Below, piece by piece: positions 18,900 to 27,834 of a stretch of 64,000 nt of DNA (the first letter of the stretch is position 1; each line of letters starts with the position of its first letter). This DNA comes from Aerolutibacter ruishenii (GTDB lineage: Bacteria > Pseudomonadota > Gammaproteobacteria > Xanthomonadales > Xanthomonadaceae), in the NCBI RefSeq assembly GCF_007830115.1, contig NZ_VLKP01000003.1, positions 1 to 64,000 of the forward strand. The letters run 5' to 3'. The notes beneath the pieces were generated by a model that was not told the DNA's origin, did no database searches, and saw only the letters and a program-made list of their open reading frames with translations. The translations under genes were made by a program, and so were the position numbers.

Positions 18900-19393
18900 T
18901 GCGCGGCGAGCGAGGAGCCCAGGTGCGCGGCCTGCTGGCCACGGGGCAGTCGGCCACGCAGGCGCCAATCGCCAGTGGCACTGGTCAGCTGCAGGCTCCA
19001 GTCATGGCGGCCATCCACCTCCAACGGCGCGCTCCAGCCCAGTTCGTCGGGCTTGAGGTCCACCTTCAGGTCTTCCTCGCCGCGATTGGGATGCTGCAGC
19101 ACGAGGTGCAGGGTCTGCGCCCGCTCGAAGGTGCCGCTGGCCGGGAACACCTGCACCCCGTCCTTGGCGATGCGGAATACGGCGCCCAGGCCGAGCTGCC
19201 TGGCGCGCTCGTCGGGCCCGAGGTCGGTGGTCTGGATCTGCGCGGTGCGCTGCACGTCGTCGCGCACCGCGTCGATGTTGCCGGCGCGGTTGGAGACGAT
19301 GACCATGGTGATGCCGCCGATCACCGCGACCGCGGGCAGCGCCACGACCAGCCAGACCATCGGCTCACGCCACGGGGAACGCTTGTCGCTCAT
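18896..19393 (-). CDS. ccoH: FixH/CcoH family cbb3 assembly protein
   Basis: 165 residues with one N-terminal membrane helix (MVWLVVALPAVAVIGGITMVIV) and a periplasmic domain, matching FixH. The charged N-terminus SDKRSPWREP precedes the helix. FixH/CcoH stabilises assembly intermediates of the cbb3 oxidase. It overlaps ccoG by 4 bases and ccoI by 4 bases, so all three are translationally coupled. Confidence 0.88.
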   Translation of the reverse strand: MSDKRSPWREPMVWLVVALPAVAVIGGITMVIVSNRAGNIDAVRDDVQRTAQIQTTDLGPDERARQLGLGAVFRIAKDGVQVFPASGTFERAQTLHLVLQHPNRGEEDLKVDLKPDELGWSAPLEVDGRHDWSLQLTSATGDWRLRGRLPRGQQAAHLGSSLAAQ

Positions 19394-20940
19394 TGCAGGG
19401 GTCCAAAGAAGGTGGAGTCGACGACCTGGCGGGTACTGCCGTCGGTGCCGGTGATCACGAAGCGGATGTCATGCCGGCCATGCACGTTGGCTGGCGCGGA
19501 CAGCGTGACCGCGCGCGACACGACTTCCTGCGGCGCCGCGTTGATGGCGACCGGCGTGCCCGGCAGGGCGATGCCCGCGGTGTCGGTTTCCAGCGTCAAC
19601 GTGTAGGCCTGCGGCTTGTCCGTCTTGTTGATCACCTTCAGGGTGTAGCCGTTCTCGGTCTGTTCGCCCACCGTGCGGAACAGCGCATTGCGGTCGCGCA
19701 GCACCTCGGCGATCAGCGGGCTGCGGGTGCCCACGCCCCAGCCCCAGGCCACGATGAGCCCCAGCAGCAGGGCGCCGTAGACGAGGATGCGCGGGCGCAG
19801 CACCTTCGTCGATTTGCCGTCGATCGCGTTCTGCGTGGAGTAGCGGATCAGCCCGTGCGGATACCCCATCTTGTCCATGATGTCGTCGCACGCATCAATG
19901 CACGCACCACAGGCGATGCACTCGTACTGCAGGCCGTTGCGGATGTCGATGCCGGTGGGGCAGACCTGCACGCACATGGTGCAGTCGATGCAGTCGCCCA
20001 ACTCGTCCGGGGCGAACTTCGGCAGCGGCGCCGCCTCCACGCCGGCACCGGCCAGGGTGATGGTGCCCGTAGCCTGCGCCTGCTGGTCGGCCGCGCTGGG
20101 ATGCCGGCTGGCGCGGAACACGTAGTCGTAGGCGGTGATCTGGTCGAGCAGGCCACGGCCACGCTCCAGCACGCTGCCGACCAGGCCGCGCTTGCGCGGG
20201 CCGCGAGGCTCGCCGCGCATCGGGTCATAGGCGATGATCAGCGTGTTGCGGTCGAACATCGCGCTCTGGAAGCGCGCGTACGGGCACATGTACTTGCACA
20301 CCTGCTCGCGCAGGAAGCCGGCATTGCCCCACGTGGCCAGCGCGTAGAAGAACACCCAGAACGTTTCCCAGCCGCCCCAGCCGAACGGCGCACGCGCGGC
20401 CAGGTCCTTGATGGGGGTGAAGAAGCCGACGAAGGTGAAGCCGGTCCACAGCGCGAACAGCAGCCAGACCACGTGCTTGCTGCCCTTGCGCAGCACCTTC
20501 TCGCCGGTCCATGGGCCGGCGTCGAGCTTCATCCGCTTGTGGCGGTCGCCCTCGATGCCGCTCTCGATCCACAGGAACACTTCGGTCCACACCGTCTGCG
20601 GGCAGGCATACCCGCAGAACAGGCGGCCGGCGAGGGCGGTGAAGAAGAACAGCGCCATCGCCGCGATGATCAGCAGGATTGCCAGGAACAGGAAGTCCTG
20701 CGGCCAGAACGTCAGGCCGAACACGTAGAACTTGCGCGCGGGCAGGTCGAACAGCACCGCCTGGCGGCCGTCCCAGCTGAGCCACGGGAACAGGTAGAAC
20801 ATGCCCAGCAGCCAGAAGACCGCTGCCACCCGAAGGCGGTTCAGCGGCCCGGAGACATCGCGCGGATAGATCTTCCGCTCGCTGACGTAGGCGCCGGGGC
20901 CGCCGTCATCAAGCAGGTCGAGGGGGATTTTCTTGCTCAT
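19390..20940 (-). CDS. ccoG: cbb3 oxidase accessory protein CcoG (membrane ferredoxin)
   Basis: 516-residue membrane protein with five or so helices, GYACPQTVWTEVFLWIE in the membrane region, and two [4Fe-4S] motifs: CIDCTMCVQVCP and CIACGACIDACD. The C-terminal periplasmic Ig-like FixG domain follows. CcoG is a cupric reductase that supports copper delivery during cbb3 assembly. The first residues (SERKIYPRDVSG) match the family N-terminus. Confidence 0.95.
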   Translation of the reverse strand: MSKKIPLDLLDDGGPGAYVSERKIYPRDVSGPLNRLRVAAVFWLLGMFYLFPWLSWDGRQAVLFDLPARKFYVFGLTFWPQDFLFLAILLIIAAMALFFFTALAGRLFCGYACPQTVWTEVFLWIESGIEGDRHKRMKLDAGPWTGEKVLRKGSKHVVWLLFALWTGFTFVGFFTPIKDLAARAPFGWGGWETFWVFFYALATWGNAGFLREQVCKYMCPYARFQSAMFDRNTLIIAYDPMRGEPRGPRKRGLVGSVLERGRGLLDQITAYDYVFRASRHPSAADQQAQATGTITLAGAGVEAAPLPKFAPDELGDCIDCTMCVQVCPTGIDIRNGLQYECIACGACIDACDDIMDKMGYPHGLIRYSTQNAIDGKSTKVLRPRILVYGALLLGLIVAWGWGVGTRSPLIAEVLRDRNALFRTVGEQTENGYTLKVINKTDKPQAYTLTLETDTAGIALPGTPVAINAAPQEVVSRAVTLSAPANVHGRHDIRFVITGTDGSTRQVVDSTFFGPLQ

Positions 20941-20950
20941 TGCCTTCCGG

Positions 20951-21247
20951 TCATTCCGGCGGCAGCGGCTTGTTGAAGCGGCTGGCCGGACGCAGCAGGA
21001 TCCAGGTGAAGAAACTGGCCGACGCGGTCGCCAGCCAGAACATGAAGAAGCCGATGCTGTATCCCAGGCCGCGGCTGATGTTGATCTGCGGGAACGTCAT
21101 GTCCCGTAGCGCCAGCGGGTCGACGAAGGCGAAGAACACCATCGTCGCCACGCCGGCGGCGAAGAAGCTGGGCCAGAGGATCGCGCCGATCCTCTGGGCC
21201 AACGGCCGCGGTTCGTGGTCGAAACGAGGCTGGGTGAAGTCTGTCAT
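20951..21247 (-). CDS. Small two-helix membrane protein inside cco operon
   Basis: 98 residues with two predicted membrane helices (ILWPSFFAAGVATMVFFAFV and GYSIGFFMFWLATASASFF). It lies between ccoP, whose stop it overlaps by 4 bases, and ccoG, 11 bases downstream, so it is part of the operon. I do not recognise a named family. Its place suggests a small oxidase subunit or assembly factor, perhaps typical of this bacterial family. Confidence 0.75.
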   Translation of the reverse strand: MTDFTQPRFDHEPRPLAQRIGAILWPSFFAAGVATMVFFAFVDPLALRDMTFPQINISRGLGYSIGFFMFWLATASASFFTWILLRPASRFNKPLPPE

Positions 21248-22191
21248 TGAGCCGATTTTCCGGATTGCGGGTTCGCGCTTCCGGAGGCGGTGTTGGACAG
21301 GGACCAGACGTAAGCCGCCACCAGGCGCGAACGGGTTTCGCCAAGAAGTTCGCGGTGTGCGGGCATGATGCCATGGCGGCCGGCCGAGATGGTCTGGCGC
21401 AGGCTTTCCTTGCTGTCGCCGTACATCCAGTAGTTATCGGTCAGGTCGGGGGCGCCCATGGCCTGGTTGCCCTTGCCGTCAGGCCCGTGGCAGGCCACGC
21501 AGACGCCGTCGTACAGGGTCTTGCCGCGGGCGGCCATGAAGTCGTTCTGCATGCCGCCTTCGCCATTCAGGGTGCGGACGTAGGCGATCACGTAGTCCAC
21601 CGCGTTGTCGCCGCCCATGCCGGTCAGCACCTTGCCCCATTCCGGCATCACGCCTTCGCGCCCATCGAGCACCGTCTGCAGCACCTGCTCGGGCTGGCCG
21701 CCCCAGTGCCAGACCTTGTCGGTCAGGTTCGGGTAACCGATGGCGCCGGTGGCCGCCGAGCCGTGGCAGGTGGCGCAGGTGTTGCCGAAGATCGAGCGAC
21801 CCAGCGCCAGCGCCTTCGGATCCTTGGCCAGCACGTCGATCGGCTGGCCCTTGTAAGGGGCGAAGGTCTTCTCGAGCTTGGCGTCCTGGATCGCCTTCCC
21901 CTGTGCGTGTTCCTGCTTGGATGACCACTTGCTGGTGCCTGCGTAGTTGCCCCAGCCGCCGTACCAGGTCAGGTAACCCAGCGCGAACACGATGGTGATG
22001 TAGAACAGGTTGATCCACCACTTGGGCAGCGGCTTGTTGTACTCGGTGATGTCGCCGTCCCAGACGTGGCTGGTGTCTTCCGGCTTCGGATCGCCCGGGC
22101 GGCGCTTGGCCGTCCACCACAGCAGCCAGGTGTAGGCGGCGATGTTGAATGCCACCAGTACGATGATGTACCACGACCAGCCCGTGCTCAT
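21244..22191 (-). CDS. ccoP: cbb3 cytochrome c oxidase subunit III CcoP (diheme)
   Basis: 315 residues with two N-terminal membrane helices and two c-type heme sites, CATCH and CVACH, each followed by a Met-containing segment that can supply the axial ligand (MPEWGKVL, MPAHRELL). It passes electrons from soluble cytochrome c to CcoO/CcoN. The start overlaps the ccoQ stop (ATGA). Confidence 0.95.
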   Translation of the reverse strand: MSTGWSWYIIVLVAFNIAAYTWLLWWTAKRRPGDPKPEDTSHVWDGDITEYNKPLPKWWINLFYITIVFALGYLTWYGGWGNYAGTSKWSSKQEHAQGKAIQDAKLEKTFAPYKGQPIDVLAKDPKALALGRSIFGNTCATCHGSAATGAIGYPNLTDKVWHWGGQPEQVLQTVLDGREGVMPEWGKVLTGMGGDNAVDYVIAYVRTLNGEGGMQNDFMAARGKTLYDGVCVACHGPDGKGNQAMGAPDLTDNYWMYGDSKESLRQTISAGRHGIMPAHRELLGETRSRLVAAYVWSLSNTASGSANPQSGKSAQ

Positions 22192-22331
22192 CGGCTGTTC
22201 TCCAGATCGTTGTCGTTGAGGGGCAGCTGCGCTGCCTCGTCGAATTCACGCTTGCGCCGCGGGCTCCAGACCCATGCCGAGCCGGCGATGAAGGTCACGA
22301 GCAGCAGGGCGGTGACGATGCCGGATACCAT
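22188..22331 (-). CDS. ccoQ: cbb3 oxidase small subunit CcoQ/FixQ
   Basis: A 47-residue gene: ATG at 22331, one membrane helix (GIVTALLLVTFIAGSAWVW), then a basic patch SPRRKREFDEA, ending ENSR. Size, topology and place between ccoO and ccoP identify it as CcoQ, which stabilises the assembled oxidase. It overlaps ccoP by 3 coding bases and starts 2 bases after the ccoO stop. Confidence 0.92.
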   Translation of the reverse strand: MVSGIVTALLLVTFIAGSAWVWSPRRKREFDEAAQLPLNDNDLENSR

Positions 22332-22333
22332 GG

Positions 22334-22957
22334 TCAGCCTCCCCGGGGCGCGTGCTTGCCGAGCCCCTGCAGGTAGGCGACCACGGCGTCGAGTTCGGTC
22401 TTGCCCTCCACGTCGGCGGCGGCCTTGGCGATCTCGGCGTCAGAGTACGGATCGCCCAGCTTCTGCAGGGTGCGCATGTGCTGGGTGATCTCGGCGCCAT
22501 CCACCTTGTTCTCGGCCAGCCACGGGAAACTCGGCATGTTGGACTCGGGTACCACGTCACGCGGGTTGATCAGGTGCACGCGGTGCCAGTCGTCGGAGTA
22601 GCGGCCGCCGACGCGCGCCAGGTCGGGCCCGGTTCGCTTGGAGCCCCACTGGAACGGACGGTCGTAGACCGATTCGCCTGCCAGCGAGTAGTGGCCGTAG
22701 CGCTCGGTCTCGAAGCGCAGGGTGCGGATCATCTGCGAGTGGCAGTTGTAGCAACCTTCGCGGACATAGACATCGCGGCCGGCCAGTTCCAGCGCCGGAT
22801 AGGGCTTGACGCCGGGCAATGGCGTGATGGTCTCGGCCTGGAACATCAGCGGGACGATCTCCGCCAGGCCGCCGAAGGAGATGGCGACCGCAATGAGGAC
22901 CGCCATCAGGCCGACGTTCTTCTCGACTTTCTCGTGTGCGTTGCTGTTGTTGCTCAT
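22334..22957 (-). CDS. ccoO: cbb3 cytochrome c oxidase subunit II CcoO
   Basis: 207 residues: one N-terminal membrane helix, then a periplasmic cytochrome c domain with heme site CYNCH ([15 protein letters not shown]) and the conserved [16 protein letters not shown] segment. The Met ligand is likely in [11 protein letters not shown]. Monoheme partner of CcoN. It starts 15 bases after ccoN. Confidence 0.95.
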   Translation of the reverse strand: MSNNSNAHEKVEKNVGLMAVLIAVAISFGGLAEIVPLMFQAETITPLPGVKPYPALELAGRDVYVREGCYNCHSQMIRTLRFETERYGHYSLAGESVYDRPFQWGSKRTGPDLARVGGRYSDDWHRVHLINPRDVVPESNMPSFPWLAENKVDGAEITQHMRTLQKLGDPYSDAEIAKAAADVEGKTELDAVVAYLQGLGKHAPRGG

Positions 22958-22972
22958 GTCGGGTCCTCGGGC

Positions 22973-24448
22973 TCAGGCGCGCGCGTCGGCGGCGTCGGGC
23001 GGGAGCAGCGGCTGCGGGGCGACTTTCTCCACCTGCTGGTAGGTCTTCCACACGTTCCAGGCCATCAGCAACATGCCGGACAGGACCATCAGACCGCCGA
23101 GCAGGCGACCCAGGTAGTACGGGTAGGTCGCATTGAGCGCTTCGACGAACGTGTAGGTCAGCGTGCCGTCGTCGTTGGTGGCGCGCCACATCAGGCCCTG
23201 CATCACGCCCGCGATCCACATCGAGGCGATGTAGAACACCACGCCGATGGTGTGTACCCAGAAGTGCGTGTCGATCAGCTTGACCGAGTACATTTCCTTG
23301 AGGCCGAGCATGCGCGGCATCAGGGAGTAGATCGAGCCGATGGAAATCATCGCCACCCAGCCCAGGGCGCCGGCGTGGACGTGGCCCACGGTCCAGTCGG
23401 TGTAGTGGCTGAGCGAGTTGACCGTCTTGATCGACATCATCGGGCCTTCGAAGGTCGCGATCATGTAGAACGAGATGGCCACGATCAGGAACTTCAGGAT
23501 CGGGTCGGTGCGCAGCTTGTGCCACACGCCCGACAGGGTCATCACGCCGTTGATCGCACCGCCCCAGGACGGGGCCAGCAGGATCAGCGAGAACACCATG
23601 CCCACCGACTGCGCCCAGTCGGGCAGGGCGGTGTAGTGCAGGTGGTGCGGGCCGGCCCACATGTACACCGCGATCAGCGCCCAGAAGTGCACGATGGACA
23701 GGCGGTAGGAGTAGATCGGGCGCTGCGCCTGCTTGGGCACGTAGTAGTACATCATGCCCAGGAAGCCGGCGGTCAGCAGGAAGCCCACCGCGTTGTGGCC
23801 GTACCACCACTGCGCCATCGCATCGACCGCGCCGCTGTAGGCCGAGTACGACTTGGTCAGCGTTGCGGGTAGCGCGATGTTGTTGACGATGTGCAGCAGC
23901 GCGATGGCCAGGATGTACGCGCCGTAGAACCAGTTGGCGACGTAGATGTGCTTGACCTTGCGCTTGGCGATGGTGCCGAAGAACAGCACCGCGTATGCCA
24001 CCCACACGATGGTGATCAGCAGGTCGATGGGCCACTCGAGCTCGGCATACTCCTTGCCCTGGGTCAGGCCCAGCGGCAGGGTGATCGCGGCGGCGACGAT
24101 GACCAGTTGCCAGCCCCAGAACACGAAGGCGGCCAGCTTGTCGGAGATCAGCCGGACGTGGCAGGTGCGCTGCACCACGTGCAGGCTGGTGGCGAACAGC
24201 GCCGAGCCGCCGAAGGCGAAGATCACCGCGTTGGTGTGCAACGGGCGCAGTCGACCGTAGCCCAGCCACGGAATGCCTTCACCCAGCGTGGGCCAGTACA
24301 GCTGGGCGGCGATGATCACGCCCACCAGCATGCCGACAATGCCCCACAGGACGGTGGCGACGGCGAATTGCCGGACCACGCGATCGTTGTAATAACCGGC
24401 CAAGCCGGCGCCCGCGCTGTCGGGGCGCGCGACATCGTTATAAGTCAT
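22973..24448 (-). CDS. ccoN: cbb3 cytochrome c oxidase catalytic subunit CcoN
   Basis: 491-residue heme-copper oxidase subunit I with 12 or so membrane helices. Heme ligands are visible in [15 protein letters not shown]; the copper-site histidine is in [15 protein letters not shown] and the HH pair in [25 protein letters not shown] carries the high-spin heme region. It reduces oxygen to water at high affinity. The ATG at 24448 was chosen because the extra 23 upstream residues would overlap the promoter. An FNR box centred 62.5 bases upstream indicates induction at low oxygen. Confidence 0.95.
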   Translation of the reverse strand: MTYNDVARPDSAGAGLAGYYNDRVVRQFAVATVLWGIVGMLVGVIIAAQLYWPTLGEGIPWLGYGRLRPLHTNAVIFAFGGSALFATSLHVVQRTCHVRLISDKLAAFVFWGWQLVIVAAAITLPLGLTQGKEYAELEWPIDLLITIVWVAYAVLFFGTIAKRKVKHIYVANWFYGAYILAIALLHIVNNIALPATLTKSYSAYSGAVDAMAQWWYGHNAVGFLLTAGFLGMMYYYVPKQAQRPIYSYRLSIVHFWALIAVYMWAGPHHLHYTALPDWAQSVGMVFSLILLAPSWGGAINGVMTLSGVWHKLRTDPILKFLIVAISFYMIATFEGPMMSIKTVNSLSHYTDWTVGHVHAGALGWVAMISIGSIYSLMPRMLGLKEMYSVKLIDTHFWVHTIGVVFYIASMWIAGVMQGLMWRATNDDGTLTYTFVEALNATYPYYLGRLLGGLMVLSGMLLMAWNVWKTYQQVEKVAPQPLLPPDAADARA

Positions 24449-24503
24449 GGGAATACCTTCGACGAGGGTTGGCGATATTTTGGAGGGGCATGAAACGGTG
24501 GAC

Positions 24504-24517
24504 TTGATCTGGATCAA
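24504..24517 (-). promoter_or_regulatory. FNR box upstream of ccoN
   Basis: TTGATCTGGATCAA is a perfect TTGAT-N4-ATCAA palindrome. With the centre at -41.5, transcription would start near 24469, leaving a 20-base leader to the ccoN start. An AT-rich run at 24475-24481 sits at the -10 position. Confidence 0.9.
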
Positions 24518-24584
24518 GGGAGCCGCGTATGGACGCCTTGCGGCGTCAAAAAAGCCATGTGGCGCACGACTCGCCTGACAAGCG

Positions 24585-24929
24585 TCAACGACGCGATGCC
24601 GTGGCGCGGTGCAGCCAGTGTCGGCGCACCAGTATCGCCAATGTCATCACCCCGAGGAACAGACCATACGCCACCGATGTGGCCAAAACCTGTTTCCACA
24701 TGGCCCCGTGGCTCGGATCCGCGGTCTGCATGCTCCAGTGCATGCCGGCGAACGATGCTGCGGTCGCAATGATCAGTGAGATCGTGTCGAAATACTTCCG
24801 CGCTCTGGTGCGCGGCTGGCGCGGAAAGCACCAGAACAGCACGGCCAGGATCGAGAACCATGGAATGAACAGGATCAGGGCCAGGTTGAGGGCGATGTCC
24901 GGGTTCACGGCGACACTCGGAATGGGCAC
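24585..24929 (-). CDS. Small membrane protein, unknown function
   Basis: 114 residues with three predicted membrane helices ([54 protein letters not shown]). It lies upstream of ccoN on the same strand but before the FNR box, and diverges from the MocR-type regulator 23 bases away. No family recognised; short cytoplasmic ends rich in Arg. Confidence 0.65.
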   Translation of the reverse strand: MPIPSVAVNPDIALNLALILFIPWFSILAVLFWCFPRQPRTRARKYFDTISLIIATAASFAGMHWSMQTADPSHGAMWKQVLATSVAYGLFLGVMTLAILVRRHWLHRATASRR

Positions 24930-24944
24930 TACAGGATACAGCGA

Positions 24945-24995
24945 CCGTATCAGTGGTAGTAGAATCAGAAAAAGCTGAAAAAACCATATCAGTTG
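24945..24995 (+). promoter_or_regulatory. Direct repeats at start of MocR-type gene, possible operator
   Basis: CCGTATCAGTGG (24945-24956) and CCATATCAGTTG (24984-24995) are near-identical direct repeats 39 bases apart. MocR regulators commonly bind spaced direct repeats at their own promoter. If so, translation may start at the GTG at 24998, after both repeats, instead of 24953. Confidence 0.4.
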
Positions 24996-26413
24996 CCGTG
25001 AAGCGCTACGAAGCCCTTGCCCAGGACCTGGCGCGTTCGATCCAGAGCGGCCTGCTCCAGCCCGGCGAACGGCTGCCCTCGGTGCGCGAGACCTGCGCCG
25101 CGCGCAAGATCAGCCCCTCCACCGTATTCCGGGCCTACCACCTGCTGGAGACGCGGGGGCTGGTGGAGTCGCGGCCGCGGTCGGGCTTTTACGTGGCACG
25201 CGGCCGGATCCGGCTTCCGCCTGAACCCGAAATGGCCTCCCGCCCGGATGGCGAGTCGCGTGCGGTGGATGTCAGTGACCTGGTGTTCCAGGTACTGCGT
25301 TCGAGCATGAACCGCGATCGGGTCCCACTCGGCTCCGCCTTCCCCAGCCCGATGCTGTTCCCGCTGGAGCGGCTGGGGCGCTCGATGGCCAAGGCCGCCA
25401 TCCACCTCGACCCATGGAGTACGGTCGATGACCTGACCCCGGGCCAACTGGCGCTGCGCCGGCAGATTGCGCGCCGCTACCGGCTGGATGGCATCGACAT
25501 CGAGGCCGAGGACATCGTCATCACCAACGGCGCGATGGAGGCGATGAGCCTGAGCATCACCGCGGTCACGCGCCCCGGCGACGCGGTGCTCGTGGAGTCG
25601 CCGTGCTTCTACATCACCCTGCAGATACTGGAGCGCAACGGGTTGCGGGCCATCGAAGTGCCGACCCATCCGCGCGAAGGCGTGGACCTGGAAGCGCTGG
25701 CCCAGGCCATCGCCCGCCATGCGCCCAGGGCATGTTGGCTGATGCCGACGTTCCACAACCCGCTCGGCAGCACGATGCCCGAGGCCAACAAGCGTGCCCT
25801 GGCGACACTGCTGGCGGAGCACGGCGTTCCGCTGGTGGAGGACGACGTGTACTCCGAACTGCACTTCCAACCCACGCGCCCGCCACCGGTCAAGGCCTAC
25901 GACCGGGAGGGCCTGGTGCTGCATTGCGGCTCGTTCTCCAAATGCCTGGCACCGGGTTACCGCATTGGCTGGGTGGTGCCGGGGCGGTTTCGCACGCAGG
26001 TAGCGCGGGCCAAGCTCACATCCACCCTCAACACCAACGTGCCGGGGCAACTGGCGATTGCTGGATACCTGGAAGGCGGGGGCTATGAGCGGCACCTTCG
26101 CCAGTTGCGCGAGCGTCTTGCGCATCAGCAGGCGCAGTACGTGGCCGCCATTGCCGAGGCATTCCCGCGGGAAACGCGTGTGACGCGTCCGATGGGCGGA
26201 TATTTCCTGTGGCTCGAGTTGCCGGCGGGGACCGACGCGCTGACCCTGCGCCAACGGGCGCTGGCCCATGGGATGAGCCTTGCGCCCGGGCCGATGTTTT
26301 CGCCCAGTCGTGGTTTCGGCAACTGCCTGCGACTCAATTGCGGCCACCCGTTCGATGCACGGATGGCCGATGCGGTGGCGACCCTGGGTCGCCTGGCCGC
26401 CGGGATGGCATGA
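24953..26413 (+). CDS. MocR-type GntR regulator with aminotransferase domain
   Basis: 486 residues: an N-terminal winged helix (GLLQPGERLPSVRETCAARK, then SPSTVFRAYHLLE) and a type I aminotransferase-like domain with the PLP-binding Lys in CGSFSKCLAPGYRIGW and the conserved TFHNPLGSTMP. MocR proteins use PLP or an amino-acid adduct as effector and usually control a neighbouring gene; no target is obvious here apart from the small membrane protein it diverges from. The frame opens with GTG at 24953; GTG at 24998 is an alternative that starts directly at the winged helix. Confidence 0.85.
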   Translation: MVVESEKAEKTISVAVKRYEALAQDLARSIQSGLLQPGERLPSVRETCAARKISPSTVFRAYHLLETRGLVESRPRSGFYVARGRIRLPPEPEMASRPDGESRAVDVSDLVFQVLRSSMNRDRVPLGSAFPSPMLFPLERLGRSMAKAAIHLDPWSTVDDLTPGQLALRRQIARRYRLDGIDIEAEDIVITNGAMEAMSLSITAVTRPGDAVLVESPCFYITLQILERNGLRAIEVPTHPREGVDLEALAQAIARHAPRACWLMPTFHNPLGSTMPEANKRALATLLAEHGVPLVEDDVYSELHFQPTRPPPVKAYDREGLVLHCGSFSKCLAPGYRIGWVVPGRFRTQVARAKLTSTLNTNVPGQLAIAGYLEGGGYERHLRQLRERLAHQQAQYVAAIAEAFPRETRVTRPMGGYFLWLELPAGTDALTLRQRALAHGMSLAPGPMFSPSRGFGNCLRLNCGHPFDARMADAVATLGRLAAGMA

Positions 26414-26452
26414 CCGGCGCGGAAGGGGCGACGGGCCGTCGCCGCCTGCGGC

Positions 26453-27058
26453 TCAGCGCTTGGGCTTCGCCGCCGGTGTTGCCAGTGCCTTGCGCACGGC
26501 TGCCACGAATTCCGGGTCCGGGCGGCTGCCCATCTGTTCAGTGCGGGCCAGGATGCGGCCGTTGGCGTCCAGCAGCACCCACACGCTGGTGTGGTTGAAC
26601 TCGCCGTCCTCCAGTTGCCGGTAACGGATATCCAGCACACCCGCGATGGCGCGCACGTCGGCCGGGGCCGGGCTGGCCAGCGTCCAGCGGGCGGGGTCCA
26701 GCTTGCGCTTGGCGAACATGCTGGCAAGCTTGGCGGGATCGTCGCGCTGTGGATCCATGCTGATCATCAGCAGGCCCAGCTTCTGCTGCTCGGCCGGGGT
26801 CAGTGATCGCTCGATGGCCTTGCCGCTGTCGATGATCAACGGGCAGATGAACTTGCACGACGTGTAGAACATCGACACCAGCTGCACCTTGCCGCGCTTG
26901 TCGGCCAGTCGCAGCTTGCGGCCCTGCTGGTCCACCAGCGGCACGTTGAGCTGGTAGATCGAGTCCGAAGGCAGGGGCGCGGCCTTGGAGGGGGCGGCCT
27001 GGGCCATCCCGAAGGCTAGGGCGAGGGGGACGGCCAGGGCCAGCAGGAAGGTCTTCAT
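26453..27058 (-). CDS. SCO1/SenC family copper chaperone
   Basis: 201-residue periplasmic protein with a signal peptide (residues 1-23, ending AQA) and a thioredoxin-like fold. The copper site is CKFIC (CxxxC) together with the conserved His in GEFNHTSVWVLL. It delivers copper or reduces Cys ligands during metal-site assembly. Its overlap of 4 bases with nirV places it in the nirK operon, so it probably matures the copper sites of NirK (inference); cbb3 oxidase is another possible client. Confidence 0.87.
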   Translation of the reverse strand: MKTFLLALAVPLALAFGMAQAAPSKAAPLPSDSIYQLNVPLVDQQGRKLRLADKRGKVQLVSMFYTSCKFICPLIIDSGKAIERSLTPAEQQKLGLLMISMDPQRDDPAKLASMFAKRKLDPARWTLASPAPADVRAIAGVLDIRYRQLEDGEFNHTSVWVLLDANGRILARTEQMGSRPDPEFVAAVRKALATPAAKPKR

Positions 27059-27831
27059 TTCACGTCCTTGGCGCAGCGGAAGCCGAGGTTGCCAGTGGTG
27101 TCTTGGCCCCCCAGCGACGAAAGCATCGCCACGCGCATCAGGACCGCGTAGTTGTCGCGGTCGTTCATGGACAGGGCACCGGCGCCGCAGAAGCGGGTCT
27201 TGTCGGCATCGCCCTGATTGCGGTTGTCCGAATCCACCAGCATGGCCGAGTAGTCCTCGGTCCACTCCCACACCAGGCCATGGATGTCCTGCACGCCGTA
27301 GGCATTGGGTGCCTGCAGGCCGGCGCGGGGCAGTGAGGTCTTGGAGGAACGCGAGTACCAGCTGAGGATGCGCTCGCGCCAGGCGGGATCGTTGCGCGCG
27401 TCCTTGCGGGTTTCGTCGGCTGCGGCCACGTATTCCCACTCCGACCACGTGGGCAGGCGTGCGCCTTGCGATTGGCAGTACGCGTCAGCGGCGAACCAGC
27501 TGACCCATACCACCGGTTGTTGGGGTTGGGCATTGGGCCCCAGGGTCTGCGGGCCGGCCCAGTGCGACAGATAGCGGTCCTCGGCGAACACGCCGGGTGT
27601 CCTGCCACGCTGCCACTGCGGATTGGCCTTCACGAACGCCAGGAACTCGGCGTTCGTGACGGGGGTGCGCATCAGCTCGAACGGCTTGATGCGCACCTGG
27701 CTGTCGCTGTCTTCGTACTTCAGGGCCGAGCGGAATGTGCCGCCCGGCAGCGTGACGTACCCTCCCGGGCCGGCGGCGAGGACGCCGGCGACGGGCAGTG
27801 CCATCAGGAGTATCGCTGCCAGGCGGCGCAT
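27055..27831 (-). CDS. nirV: NirV, formylglycine-generating-enzyme-like protein
   Basis: 258 residues: signal peptide (about 1-19), then the FGE-sulfatase domain with YVTLPGGTFRSAL, TPVTNAEFLAFVKA, QPVVWVSWFAADAYC, LPTWSEWEYVAAAD, VWEWTEDYS and a C-terminal LGFRCAKDV. This composition and its place 4 bases after nirK match nirV of denitrifiers. Its chemistry is unknown; it is thought to assist NirK maturation. Confidence 0.88.
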   Translation of the reverse strand: MRRLAAILLMALPVAGVLAAGPGGYVTLPGGTFRSALKYEDSDSQVRIKPFELMRTPVTNAEFLAFVKANPQWQRGRTPGVFAEDRYLSHWAGPQTLGPNAQPQQPVVWVSWFAADAYCQSQGARLPTWSEWEYVAAADETRKDARNDPAWRERILSWYSRSSKTSLPRAGLQAPNAYGVQDIHGLVWEWTEDYSAMLVDSDNRNQGDADKTRFCGAGALSMNDRDNYAVLMRVAMLSSLGGQDTTGNLGFRCAKDVK

Positions 27832-27834
27832 GGC

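Noticed and set aside
22557-24269. 570-codon minus-strand frame across ccoN and ccoO
   Set aside because: Out-of-frame shadow of ccoN and ccoO, with Arg/Pro/Ala-rich sequence and no domain.
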